Below are positions 22,865 to 32,558 of a stretch of DNA of 64,000 nucleotides, piece by piece. Position 1 is the stretch's first letter; each line of letters starts with the position of its first letter. Source of the stretch: a virus. The notes under the pieces were generated by a model, which saw nothing but the letters and a program-made list of their open reading frames with translations, had not been told where the DNA came from and did no database searches. The stretch is from the IMG/VR virus record IMGVR_UViG_3300008952_002784, positions 1 to 64,000 of that record; one strand, written 5' to 3'. The position numbers and the translations under genes are program-made.

Positions 22865-25800
22865 ATGGCTAAGGATTTTAGATCAGATCAGATAAGAGTT
22901 ACCAAGATTATTGGTGAGGGTGGTCTTACCCAAATATACTCTTCTTCTAATGCAGCAAATTATGACGGTGAGCTTTCTAGCTCAAATACCGGTGTTGGTA
23001 ATGACGTTTGGTTACTAATTTCTGGCAGCTCTAGTGAAGAGTATGACGGAAATAGAAATGACGGATCAACAGTGCTGTTTTCAGGTGATGTTGTCGTTTC
23101 AGGTACTTTATATGCCGAGCGGAGTGTCATTGAAGTAGACGAATCTGTTGTGGGTAATTTACGTGTTCCAAATAAGCTACTAGTTTCAGGTGCTGCTGTA
23201 TTCAACACAGATGCAGGATCAACAGCAGACTTTCAAGTAAAGGGTGATTCTACTACAAACTTATTATTTGTTGATGTTTCTGCTGATAAAGTTGGAATTG
23301 GTACAGCATCACCAACTTATACACTCGATGTTGTTGGAGATATTGGCCTAGATGAATATCTTTATCACAATGATGATTCAGACACAAACATTAGATTCTC
23401 TCCAGATAACATTAGTATGCATGCGGGAGGCGCGCACTTTGTTGATTTCGACGAGTTATCAGGTAGTAATGATAGAGTTGTTTTCAACCCCTCTGGCAGT
23501 ACTATCAATTTTCAAGTTGAGGGCACCTCAGATGAACATGCTATATTTGTTAATGCTTCGACAGACAGAGTCGGTATTGGTAGCAGTGAGCCGGCTGCTA
23601 AACTGCATGTTGCACATTCAGGATCTGATGCTCACTTACGATTAGAGTATGGTGGGCCCACATCTGGCAGTGCTTATGCACAGTGGACTATTGATGCATC
23701 TAATAATCTAAGACTAGAGATACCGACAGGATTAGCAGAATATGCTGTAGAAGCTGATCTTGCTGTTTCTGGTAACTTTTATGTAACGGGAACATTTTCG
23801 CCGTCATCACTAGTCATTAATGAAGAGGGTGCTACTTCGGGAGATTTCAGATCAGAAGGTAACACTAATACACACTTGTTATTTGTTGATGCTAGCAGAG
23901 AATCTATTGGTATTAATAATGATAGTCCTGTATATAAGTTAGATCTAATAGAGACTGGATCACAGCTTAAGCTTGGCTACGATAGTGTTGACGGTGGGTA
24001 TGCTACATTTGATGTTACATCTAGCGGCGCACTAACAATTGCCTCAACTGACAACTCTGCAGCTGCCGGACACATTACTTTAGATGCAGACGGTGACATT
24101 ATCTTAGATGCTGATTCTGCGGATATTATATTCAAGGACGGCGGCACAGATCTTCTGCACTTCACTAATTCATCATCAAGTGTGATTATGTCAGCTTCTG
24201 TTTCTGACGCTGATATTATTTTCAAAGGATCAACCGGGGGGTCTAGCGTAGAGATTGCTAGATTTGACACATCACAAACGGGTCTATTGATGGCTTCATC
24301 CAAGAAGATTATGTTTGCAGACTCAAATGCTTACATATACGGCGATGGTACAGACGTTCATATAGGCGTAACAGATGCTGGTGATATCAATATTCCCGCG
24401 AGTATCGGTCTTACGTTTGGAGATGATGGCGAAAAGATTGAGGGCGATGGCTCTGCGCTTACAATATCTGGTGGCACAGTTACTATAGACTCAGAAGGTG
24501 ATATATTTTTAGATACTGACGGCGCGGATGTTGTACTGAAAGAAGCCGGAACTGAATATGGTAGGCTTACACAGACAGGTGGAGAACTAGTTGTCAAAAG
24601 TAGTGCTTCTTCTACCACAGCAATAACATTTTCTGGTGCTAATGCTACATTTGCCGGCAATACTACAATTGAGGGAACACTTACAGTTCAGGGGTCAACA
24701 ACTACTTTAGACTCTACTAACTTACTAATTGAAGATCCTGTGATTCTGCTGGCGTCAGGGACTACATCTACAAACTCTAATGGCGGAATTGCCATTGCTT
24801 CTGGATCAAGCTCAGCTGACAAAGCTTTAGTTTTTGGAAGAGTTGCAGATGATACGTGGGGTGTGGGAACAAAGGACATCACAGATGGAACTGTGACTAC
24901 TTTGGCAGACATGTATTTGACTAAATTTCGTGCTAGTCAATTGCAGTTAACTGGGACTAATCACTATATCGACGTTGCTTCAGATAATCTTACTTTTACA
25001 ACCGCAGGTGATGCTCACATAGACGCAACAGGGGATATCATACTTGATGCTGACGGGGACAACGTTACACTCAAGGATGGAAGTAATACAGTATTAGATA
25101 TTGTGATGAACAGTACAACAGAGATTACGCTAGACGCACCAGGGAACATCAATTTAGATGCTGACGGTGGTAAGATCGATCTACAGGACGGCGGAACAAC
25201 ATTCTTAAGATTTCAGCAATCTGGTGGGAGCGTAATTCTTACATCTTCAATAGATACTAAAGATATTATTTTCAACGGCGACGACGAAGCAGAAGTTTTT
25301 AGAATTGACTCATCTGCTAAATCGCTTAAGATGGGATCCAACAGAAAGATAGAATTTGCAGATACTGGTGAGAGCATTGTAAGTGATGGAACAGACTTGA
25401 CTATTGAGTCTGCAGGTGACATTAAGCTTTCCTCGGGTGGAAATAATATTACGTTCATCACTGGAAGTACTACTGCACTAGACTTTGTCATTAACGGCAG
25501 TACTGATATTACTTTAGACGCCCCCGGAGACATAAAGTTTGATGCTGCTGGGAATGACTATATTTTCAATCCTGGCGGGACTGAGTCATTTAGATTTACT
25601 GCAAACGCTGAAACTGACATGAAGATCAATGTAGCTGGCGACATGAAACTGGACGCTGCGGGGAATGACTATATATTTGATCCCTCTGGGACTGAGTCAT
25701 TTAGATTTACAGCGAATAGTACAACAAGTGCAACTTGGGATGTTGTTGGCGATGCCATTATAGATGCAGGTGGCGGTGATCTAGAACTCAAAGATGACGG

Positions 25801-27145
25801 AACCAGCATACTGAAAATATCAAATAGTTCTTCTGATATTGTCTTTCAACCGCAAGTAAGCAATAAAGATCTCATATTCAAAGGTGCTGGTGGCGATGAA
25901 GTCTTTAGACTTGATACCAGCGCTGATACTTTGAGAATAGCTGATTCAAGTAAAATTATATTGGGCGGTACAGATTATGATGGTGACAGTATAGGTGAAA
26001 ATGCTATATGGTCTGCTAGTAATAAGCTTCACATATCGGGAACACAAATATTATTTATGTCAGGAGGTGCATCTACAGTAGATGAAAGCTCCGGAGCTGA
26101 TATCAATTTTTATGTTTCTGGGACATCATCATCTCAGGGATCATCAGTACGTGGGACATCGCTATTTGGTGGTGACGTGATGATTTCAGGATCACTCAAA
26201 CTTGGGGGTAGCGCAGACTTTTCTTCTGTTACAAACTTGGATATAAGTTCTGCAGGATCTTATAGATTTGGTGATGCTACTGCGAGAATGTATAGAAGCT
26301 CTGATGATTTGATGTTTGATGACGGTAATGTAGTAACAGCTAAATCTTTATCTGATCTGGCTTCGTCGACTACAAATACAACAGCTGCTTTCTTCATACA
26401 GCATGATTCGCTTAGATCAATGATAAGAACAACAGGATCTGTTTCGTTTGATACAGATGGAAATTATACAAACATGTATGGTGACGATGTATATTTCTTT
26501 GTATCTGGTGCAGTAGGAAAGAAAGGCAGTACTGTTGTTTCAGGAACTGCAGTATTTGGTGGTGATGTTGTTTTATCTGGTGCAGCTTATATAGGGACTG
26601 GATCATTTGGTCATATTGGTGCAGCAAACAACACTGTACTAGAAATGAAAGCTAGTGCAGCAAATCACTTCAACATTGATCAAAAAGTAGCTGATAAAGA
26701 CATTAGGTTTAGAGTAAATGATTCAGATGGTGGTGGTGAAGGGCAAGAGGTATTACGACTCAAGGGTGATACTCAAGCTGTTAGAGTAATAGCTGGAGCT
26801 AACTTCGAACTTGGTGGCTCAACAAGATATCTTCATTCGTCGGCATCAACTGCAATAGATATCGTTAATAACAATGCTAGTGGTCAGCTAAACTTACTAG
26901 CAGGAACTTCAGGAACTCCCGGTAATGTAAATGTTCGAGGGACATTATTACCTACTCAGGATGCTACATTTGATTTAGGTTCTTCAACATATCGATGGGC
27001 AAATATATATACAGGTGACCTCCACCTCAAAAATGATAGAGGTGATTGGACAATTGTTGAGGAAGAAAACATGTTAACTGTTGTCAATAATCTTACTGGA
27101 AAAAGATATAAAATGATGCTTGAATTACTAGAAGGAGATGAATAA
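22865..27145 (+). CDS. Long tail fibre-like protein with beta-strand repeats
   Basis: A 1426-residue protein of the fibre type. VGIGTASPTYTLDVVGDI (about residue 143) is a motif of many phage fibres. Blocks of the form GDIILDADGDNVTLKDG and SRFEADGT-like strands repeat throughout, giving a long beta-structured shaft. The C-terminus (FDLGSSTYRWANIYTG, then a WTIVEEENMLTVVNNLTGK segment) is a common fibre end. It is preceded by GGAG and its stop overlaps the next ATG (TAATG). It would form part of the tail fibres and contact the host. Confidence 0.8.
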   Translation: MAKDFRSDQIRVTKIIGEGGLTQIYSSSNAANYDGELSSSNTGVGNDVWLLISGSSSEEYDGNRNDGSTVLFSGDVVVSGTLYAERSVIEVDESVVGNLRVPNKLLVSGAAVFNTDAGSTADFQVKGDSTTNLLFVDVSADKVGIGTASPTYTLDVVGDIGLDEYLYHNDDSDTNIRFSPDNISMHAGGAHFVDFDELSGSNDRVVFNPSGSTINFQVEGTSDEHAIFVNASTDRVGIGSSEPAAKLHVAHSGSDAHLRLEYGGPTSGSAYAQWTIDASNNLRLEIPTGLAEYAVEADLAVSGNFYVTGTFSPSSLVINEEGATSGDFRSEGNTNTHLLFVDASRESIGINNDSPVYKLDLIETGSQLKLGYDSVDGGYATFDVTSSGALTIASTDNSAAAGHITLDADGDIILDADSADIIFKDGGTDLLHFTNSSSSVIMSASVSDADIIFKGSTGGSSVEIARFDTSQTGLLMASSKKIMFADSNAYIYGDGTDVHIGVTDAGDINIPASIGLTFGDDGEKIEGDGSALTISGGTVTIDSEGDIFLDTDGADVVLKEAGTEYGRLTQTGGELVVKSSASSTTAITFSGANATFAGNTTIEGTLTVQGSTTTLDSTNLLIEDPVILLASGTTSTNSNGGIAIASGSSSADKALVFGRVADDTWGVGTKDITDGTVTTLADMYLTKFRASQLQLTGTNHYIDVASDNLTFTTAGDAHIDATGDIILDADGDNVTLKDGSNTVLDIVMNSTTEITLDAPGNINLDADGGKIDLQDGGTTFLRFQQSGGSVILTSSIDTKDIIFNGDDEAEVFRIDSSAKSLKMGSNRKIEFADTGESIVSDGTDLTIESAGDIKLSSGGNNITFITGSTTALDFVINGSTDITLDAPGDIKFDAAGNDYIFNPGGTESFRFTANAETDMKINVAGDMKLDAAGNDYIFDPSGTESFRFTANSTTSATWDVVGDAIIDAGGGDLELKDDGTSILKISNSSSDIVFQPQVSNKDLIFKGAGGDEVFRLDTSADTLRIADSSKIILGGTDYDGDSIGENAIWSASNKLHISGTQILFMSGGASTVDESSGADINFYVSGTSSSQGSSVRGTSLFGGDVMISGSLKLGGSADFSSVTNLDISSAGSYRFGDATARMYRSSDDLMFDDGNVVTAKSLSDLASSTTNTTAAFFIQHDSLRSMIRTTGSVSFDTDGNYTNMYGDDVYFFVSGAVGKKGSTVVSGTAVFGGDVVLSGAAYIGTGSFGHIGAANNTVLEMKASAANHFNIDQKVADKDIRFRVNDSDGGGEGQEVLRLKGDTQAVRVIAGANFELGGSTRYLHSSASTAIDIVNNNASGQLNLLAGTSGTPGNVNVRGTLLPTQDATFDLGSSTYRWANIYTGDLHLKNDRGDWTIVEEENMLTVVNNLTGKRYKMMLELLEGDE

Positions 27146-29499
27146 TGGCAATAGTCGTTGATAATATTACAATTGACGGTACTGAGATTGATCTCTCATC
27201 AGGGAGTCTTACACTAGATGTTGCAGGTGACATTATACTAGATGCTGCTGGAGATCAGATATACTTCAAAGATGCAGGTTCTACTAGATTTACCTTCAAT
27301 TTAGACTCAACTCCGGAGCTTGACGTTACAGGAGATTTCACAATCGACTGTTCAGGTGACATTGTATTAGATGCTGCTGGAGATCAAATTACTTTCAAAG
27401 ATGCAGGTTCTACTAGATATGTTTTCAATTTAGACTCAACTCCGGAGCTTGATATTACAGGAGATTTCACAATCGACTGTTCAGGTGACATTGTATTAGA
27501 TGCAGATGGTGGTCAGATTACATTTAAAGACGGCACAGCATCACACTTCTTATTTGACTGTGATAATACTGCACTCACAATATATGATGATTTCAACTCT
27601 AGCGACTATCTTAAGATTGCTGTCGGTACCAACGGTGGATCAACTATATCAACATATGATAACGATGGGGAATTAGGAACCCTAACTCTAGACGTTGATG
27701 GAGACATTACTTTAGATGCTGACGGCGGGCAAATATACTTCAAAGACGCAGGTGTGGCTAGTTTTACCTTCAATTTAGACTCAACTCCGGAGCTTGACGT
27801 TACAGGAGATTTCACAATCGACTGTTCAGGTGACATTGTATTAGATGCCGCCGGCAGTAACATCACATTCAAAGAAACTGGCACAACTAGATTTGATTTT
27901 ACGCTAGACGCAACGCCAGAAATAGCTATTACTGGTAGTACTTTTACACTAGACTGTTCAGGTGACATTGTATTAGATGCAGATGGCGGGCAAATTCACA
28001 TGAAAGATGGTGGAGCGTCACAGTTTCTATTTGACATGGATAATACATCGTTTGTAATATATGACGATGTAACATCTTCTGACTATTTGAAATTTCTAGT
28101 TACAGCTAACGCAGCTACTACAATTTCTACTGTAGACAACGACGGAGAGTTAGGACATCTAACCCTAGATATTGATGGTGACATTGTACTAGATGCTGAT
28201 GGTGGTCAGATTACATTTAAAGACGGTGGAACATCACGTTTTGTTTTCAATCTAGATAGCACGCCAGAAGTTGACATCACGGGAGATTTTACTCTAGACT
28301 GTTCAGCTGACGTTTATATTGATGCCGGTGGCTCGCAAATATATTTTCAGACCGGTGCGAATTACCCACTTAAGTTTTCGAACAGTGCGGGTGAATGGAC
28401 AATTGAGAATGAAACGTCGAATAAAGATATTATTTTCAAGGTCAATGACGGCGGTGTGTCTACAGAAGTTATGAGATTAGACGGCACCACCGGGTGGGTG
28501 GGAATTGGTGACACAACGCCGTCTGCCAAAATAGAGCTCTATCAAGACACTAATAGTATTGCATTTAGGGCTACAAGTGACTCCACTAGTCAAAAAGTTG
28601 TATCGATTGTTGGTGACTCGCTAACATCTGGCAATGCATTATATGTCAAATCAAATTCTAGTTCAACTAGCACTCGCTCTATAGCAAAAATACATCAAGA
28701 CCATGGTAGTGCAACAGGGACTACTACCCTAGAATTAGTTAATGACTCTTCAACTGCTGATCTTCTAAATTGTAAATACGCGTCGACGTCTAGATTCAGA
28801 ATTCAAACAGACGGTAAGGTGGGAATAGGATCTACTGCGCCGACATCTTTATTTCATGTATTTGGAAGTACCTCACATACATCACCAATGATTAAATTTG
28901 AGAGTGGTGATACTTCACTGTCTGCTGATCAAGCAATATTAGAAATTGATTCTGGGGATTCATCGTTTTTGTCTAACAATTATTTTATTGAATTTACGTG
29001 TAATGGAACAATATTGGGATCTATTAATTCTGAGGTTGCTTACAGTACATTTACCGGACAGCATCCTACACAATTACTAAACAATAACGTTCCAGTAAGC
29101 GGCTCTATACTTAAGTCGACAGGAAATGTAATATACCGAAGCGGCTTGTCAAATGCGTGGGTTGAGACGACTGAGACTACCTCTGAAAAAGACAAGTCAG
29201 TTGTTGGTGTTTATCGCGGTGAGTGGTCAACGAAGACTGAAATTTCCGGAATGACACACATATACAATGCATTAGGAGAAGGACAGATTTTAGTAACAGA
29301 TTCAGGTGGTAATATAGAAGCTGGTGATTACATATGCAGTAGTGCTCGACCTGGCCATGGAATGCTGCAAGATGATGACATATTACACAATTACACGGTA
29401 GCTAAGTCGACTGAAACTATTGATTTTTTAGACGTTTCGATCGATCCAGTATTGGGTTACAAATCTTATCTTTTAGCATGCACATACCACGCAGGTTAG
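27145..29499 (+). CDS. Second fibre protein with recent tandem repeats
   Basis: A 784-residue protein built largely of a repeat of about 43 residues (GDIVLDADGGQITFKDGG, then a STPELDVTGDFTIDCSG segment), with some copies nearly identical in DNA. A fibre motif VGIGDTTPSAKIELY follows. The C-terminal 150 residues (SVVGVYRGEWSTK, GEGQILVTDSGGN, GDYICSSARPG) resemble the C-terminal chaperone or capsid-protein-like region of phage fibres, possibly a self-cleaving Peptidase_G2-type domain. The second point is weak. GGAGATG precedes the start. Confidence 0.75.
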   Translation: MAIVVDNITIDGTEIDLSSGSLTLDVAGDIILDAAGDQIYFKDAGSTRFTFNLDSTPELDVTGDFTIDCSGDIVLDAAGDQITFKDAGSTRYVFNLDSTPELDITGDFTIDCSGDIVLDADGGQITFKDGTASHFLFDCDNTALTIYDDFNSSDYLKIAVGTNGGSTISTYDNDGELGTLTLDVDGDITLDADGGQIYFKDAGVASFTFNLDSTPELDVTGDFTIDCSGDIVLDAAGSNITFKETGTTRFDFTLDATPEIAITGSTFTLDCSGDIVLDADGGQIHMKDGGASQFLFDMDNTSFVIYDDVTSSDYLKFLVTANAATTISTVDNDGELGHLTLDIDGDIVLDADGGQITFKDGGTSRFVFNLDSTPEVDITGDFTLDCSADVYIDAGGSQIYFQTGANYPLKFSNSAGEWTIENETSNKDIIFKVNDGGVSTEVMRLDGTTGWVGIGDTTPSAKIELYQDTNSIAFRATSDSTSQKVVSIVGDSLTSGNALYVKSNSSSTSTRSIAKIHQDHGSATGTTTLELVNDSSTADLLNCKYASTSRFRIQTDGKVGIGSTAPTSLFHVFGSTSHTSPMIKFESGDTSLSADQAILEIDSGDSSFLSNNYFIEFTCNGTILGSINSEVAYSTFTGQHPTQLLNNNVPVSGSILKSTGNVIYRSGLSNAWVETTETTSEKDKSVVGVYRGEWSTKTEISGMTHIYNALGEGQILVTDSGGNIEAGDYICSSARPGHGMLQDDDILHNYTVAKSTETIDFLDVSIDPVLGYKSYLLACTYHAG
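27291..27848 (+). repeat. Near-identical 80-86 bp repeats in the second fibre gene
   Basis: The segment at 27291-27374 (FNLDSTPELDVTGDF and the following SGDIVLDA) recurs exactly at 27765-27848, and again with a few changes at 27424-27503. A shorter copy lies at 27952-27980. Spacings are 129 and 345 nt, multiples of three, so the frame is kept. Exact identity over 84 bp suggests recent duplication or gene conversion. Confidence 0.85.
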
Positions 29500-29591
29500 T
29501 ACTTAATTATCTCAACTTTATTTAAACCGTGACTTTCCCACTTTTACGTAACGTTCAGATCTGATAAATCACCTTTACCTCATCTTATTCA

Positions 29592-29741
29592 TTTAATTAA
29601 GTAATTGTTTAATTAAGTAATTGTTTAATTAAGTAATTAGAGAATTTAAGTAATTGTTTAATTTAAGTAATTGTTTAATTTAAGTAATTGTTTAATTTAA
29701 GTAATTGTTTTAATTGAGTAATTGTTTTAATTGAGAATTCT
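29592..29741. repeat. Tandem 16-17 bp AT-rich repeats (about nine copies)
   Basis: GTAATTG or a variant starts at 29601, 29617, 29633, 29650, 29667, 29684, 29701 and 29718, with a degenerate ninth at 29735. Early copies read TTAATTAAGTAATTGT (16 bp), later ones TTAATTTAAGTAATTGT (17 bp), and the last two have TTTTAATTGAGTAATTG. The array lies in the only long gap without a gene (29500-29887), between the fibres and the glycan island. It could be an origin-like iteron block, a protein-binding array or a promoter element. Confidence 0.8.
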
Positions 29742-29775
29742 TAAGATGTTTTAAAGATAAGATCAATTTCAGCAA

Positions 29776-29818
29776 TTGTATAAATTATAATTTCAGAATT
29801 ATAATACAAATTATAATT
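29776..29818 (+). promoter_or_regulatory. AT-rich inverted repeats and possible promoter of the glycan island
   Basis: ATTATAATT at 29784-29792 and AATTATAAT at 29797-29805 form a 9-bp inverted repeat with a 4-nt loop, and ATTATAATT recurs at 29810-29818. Each contains TATAAT. The hexamer at 29800-29805 has TTGTAT 18 nt upstream (29776-29781), a weak sigma70-like pair. The first gene of the island starts at 29888, with GTGAGG before the ATG. The rest of 29500-29887 holds only the tandem repeats. Confidence 0.4.
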
Positions 29819-29887
29819 GAACACTACTCAAATCGTACGTAATTTCTTTAATAGAATTCTCTTAAGATAGAATTGTGAGGAAATTAT

Positions 29888-31843
29888 ATGTTTGGTAACA
29901 GCCCATTTGATTCAGAGCAGCGTAAACTAATAACTGTGCCTGAATCTGCAAAAATAATATTCGTCTCAGACATGTTTGTTGAAGACTACGTAGGGGGAGC
30001 AGAATTGACATCTGAGGCACTAATAGAAGCCTCTCCGTTTGAAGTTTTTAAGTTACATGCTCGTGATGTAGATCTCAGGCTTCTAGAAGAAGCTCAGAAT
30101 TGTCATTGGATATTCGGAAATTTTGCTTCTTTGAATATGGAATTAATTCCAACTATCTGCGCAAATATCAGATACTCTATTTTAGAGTATGATTATAAAT
30201 TCTGCAAGTACAGATCTCCGGAAAAACATTATGCGTTAGAGAATTCTGATTGTGACTGTGTTGATCAGATAAATGGAAAGATGATATCAGCTTTCTTTTA
30301 CGGTGCTAAATCACTTTGGTGGATGTCAGAAAAACAAATGGAGAGATATCACGAATACTTTCCGTTCCTATCTGAAGTCAACAATGTAGTTCTAAGTTCT
30401 GTCTTTGATGATAAATTTTTCTTAGCACTCAAACTCCTCAAGAAGAAAAACAAAGACATTGAGAGAAAGGGGTGGGTCGTTTTAGGATCAGCTAGCTGGA
30501 TTAAGGGAGCAGATGATGCTAAACAGTGGTGCGAAGATAATAATAAAGATTATCAGATACTTTGGGACACACCCTACGAGTATGTTCTAGAAACTTTGGC
30601 AAAATCTGAAGGTTTTGTCTATCTACCTAAGGGCGGTGACACCTGCCCCAGAATGGTAATAGAAGCTAAATTATTGGGTTGTAAATTACACATCAATGAT
30701 TTTGTTGAGCATAAAGATGAGATATGGTTTGACACATCTGATGAATTTGACACTGAGGCTTATCTTTACGCAGCTAGAGACAGATTCTGGGGCGGCATAA
30801 AATCAGATATGGAATGGTGCCCAACACTTAGCGGCTATATAACTACTCTAGACTGTGATAAAAATAATTATCCATGGCAAGCTTCTATTGAGTCGATGTT
30901 GGGCTTTTGTGATGAAGTCGTAGTTATGGATGGCGGCTCTAAAGATGGCACATGGGAAAAACTTCTAGATTGGTCAAGCAAAGAAGACAATTTACATGCG
31001 CATCAAGTCAAGAGAGACTGGTCGCACCCAAGATTCGCAGTTTACGATGGCGCGAACAAAGCACTAGCACGAGATAAATGCAGTATGGATTTTTGCTGGC
31101 AGCAAGATGCAGACGAAATAGTTCATGAGAATGATTTTCAAAAGATCAAGAATCTGATGATATCATTTCCGGGCAATATTGACATTGTTTGTCTTCCAGT
31201 TGTAGAATACTGGGGAGGAGAAGAAAAAGTCAGGATGGATATCAATCCATGGAAGTGGAGGATAAGCAGAAATATGCCTCACATTACACACGGAATCCCA
31301 GGTGCACTGAGACTTAAAGATGAAGATGGTTCACTATATGCTCAACCAGGCACAGACGGATGTGACTACATAGATTCTAATACATATGACCCAATTCCTC
31401 ATGCTACTTTCTACAATACTGAAGCTCACAATTGCAAGATCAAGGCATTAGAGGGAGACACGGTATCACATACAAATTATTCTAAGTGGTTTGAAAGATG
31501 TGTTGATTTACTTCCGACAGTGCATCATTACTCATGGTTTGATTTAACTAGAAAGATTAAGACATACAGAGACTACTGGTCACAACATTGGCAAAGTCTG
31601 TACAATATTGAACAAGAAGATACAGCAGAGAATAACATGTTTTTTCAAAAACCATGGTCAGAAGTATCAGATGATGACATTCAAAGTCTATCAGAAGCAC
31701 TTCGTGATAAAACAGGCGGCTGGGTATTTCACACTCCAATCGATTTTTCGAAACCCAACCCCCATGTAACACTCAAATCAGATCACCCAAAGTATATATG
31801 GTCATGGCTGGGTCGCACTCAAGAGAGCACTAATGAAGGATAA
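29888..31843 (+). CDS. Two-domain glycosyltransferase (GT-B-like plus GT2/GT-A)
   Basis: A 651-residue protein with two units. The N-terminal half (about 1-290) is a Rossmann-like GT-B relative (FVSDMFVEDYVGGAELTSEA; GWVVLGSASWIKGADDA; YLPKGGDTCPRMVIEAKLLG). The second half is a GT-A domain with TTLDCDKNNYPWQASIESM and VVVMDGGSKDGTWE, and a metal-binding WQQDADEIV. Fusion of two transferases suggests two sequential sugar transfers. It heads the island; its stop overlaps the next start by 11 nt. Confidence 0.75.
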   Translation: MFGNSPFDSEQRKLITVPESAKIIFVSDMFVEDYVGGAELTSEALIEASPFEVFKLHARDVDLRLLEEAQNCHWIFGNFASLNMELIPTICANIRYSILEYDYKFCKYRSPEKHYALENSDCDCVDQINGKMISAFFYGAKSLWWMSEKQMERYHEYFPFLSEVNNVVLSSVFDDKFFLALKLLKKKNKDIERKGWVVLGSASWIKGADDAKQWCEDNNKDYQILWDTPYEYVLETLAKSEGFVYLPKGGDTCPRMVIEAKLLGCKLHINDFVEHKDEIWFDTSDEFDTEAYLYAARDRFWGGIKSDMEWCPTLSGYITTLDCDKNNYPWQASIESMLGFCDEVVVMDGGSKDGTWEKLLDWSSKEDNLHAHQVKRDWSHPRFAVYDGANKALARDKCSMDFCWQQDADEIVHENDFQKIKNLMISFPGNIDIVCLPVVEYWGGEEKVRMDINPWKWRISRNMPHITHGIPGALRLKDEDGSLYAQPGTDGCDYIDSNTYDPIPHATFYNTEAHNCKIKALEGDTVSHTNYSKWFERCVDLLPTVHHYSWFDLTRKIKTYRDYWSQHWQSLYNIEQEDTAENNMFFQKPWSEVSDDDIQSLSEALRDKTGGWVFHTPIDFSKPNPHVTLKSDHPKYIWSWLGRTQESTNEG

Positions 31844-32558
31844 TCGATTTGTTTTCATAATGCCGGCATTCAATGCCGAAGCTACAATTGCCAGAAGTAT
31901 AATGTCAGTTTGGTTTCAAACTCATGAAAACTGGAAGATTATAATTCGTGATGACTGTTCAACAGATAGAACTCCTGATATGGTCAACCTTATCAAGCAG
32001 CAGCTAGCTATCCCTGATGATAAAATATCGCTAACAGTTAATAGTGAAAAGCACTGGGAAGTGAAGAATATTGTTGAGTCTTTGAAAGAATGTGATTCGA
32101 ATGACATTATTTGTAGGCTAGACGGCGATGACTGGCTTTGTGACTGTGATGCGCTCAGTATCATTAACAATCGATACCAGCAGAAAAATTATGACGCAAT
32201 TTGGACAGCACATCGATGGGATTATACACACAATAATATATCCCGGTCATTGCCGACAACCGCAGATCCATACAAACATCAATGGGTCTCTTCACATCTT
32301 AAAACGTTTAGAAAAAGAATCATTGAAGACGTAAAAGATGAAAACTTTAGAGGTCCAGATGGAGATTACTTCAAGAGGATAGGTGATCAAACAATATACT
32401 TGCCAGTATTACATCAAGCCGCCGGCAATTGGCATTATGAGCCAATAGTTGCATATCACTACTCTATAGACATGAGCCCAAATACATTCCAGTCAGATGA
32501 TGCCAAATTTCAGAAGTCCGAGGGTGAATTTCTCCGGACACGAGGTTTTATTTCATGA
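31833..32558 (+). CDS. Glycosyltransferase family 2
   Basis: A 241-residue GT-A protein. It opens FVFIMPAFNAEATIARSIMSV and IIIRDDCSTDRT, the GT2 nucleotide-sugar site, followed by ICRLDGDDWL with the acidic metal-binding motif. It starts 11 nt inside the previous gene and its stop overlaps the next ATG (ATGA), so it is translationally coupled on both sides. The sugar and acceptor cannot be told. Confidence 0.8.
   Translation: MKDNRFVFIMPAFNAEATIARSIMSVWFQTHENWKIIIRDDCSTDRTPDMVNLIKQQLAIPDDKISLTVNSEKHWEVKNIVESLKECDSNDIICRLDGDDWLCDCDALSIINNRYQQKNYDAIWTAHRWDYTHNNISRSLPTTADPYKHQWVSSHLKTFRKRIIEDVKDENFRGPDGDYFKRIGDQTIYLPVLHQAAGNWHYEPIVAYHYSIDMSPNTFQSDDAKFQKSEGEFLRTRGFIS

Noticed and set aside
23977-25533. 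Long minus-strand open frames inside the fibre gene
   Set aside because: They mirror the repetitive Asp/Ser/Gly-rich coding on the + strand and have no own motifs or ribosome sites.
29592-29741. CRISPR-like array
   Set aside because: The units are contiguous, without unique spacers, and only 16-17 bp long.
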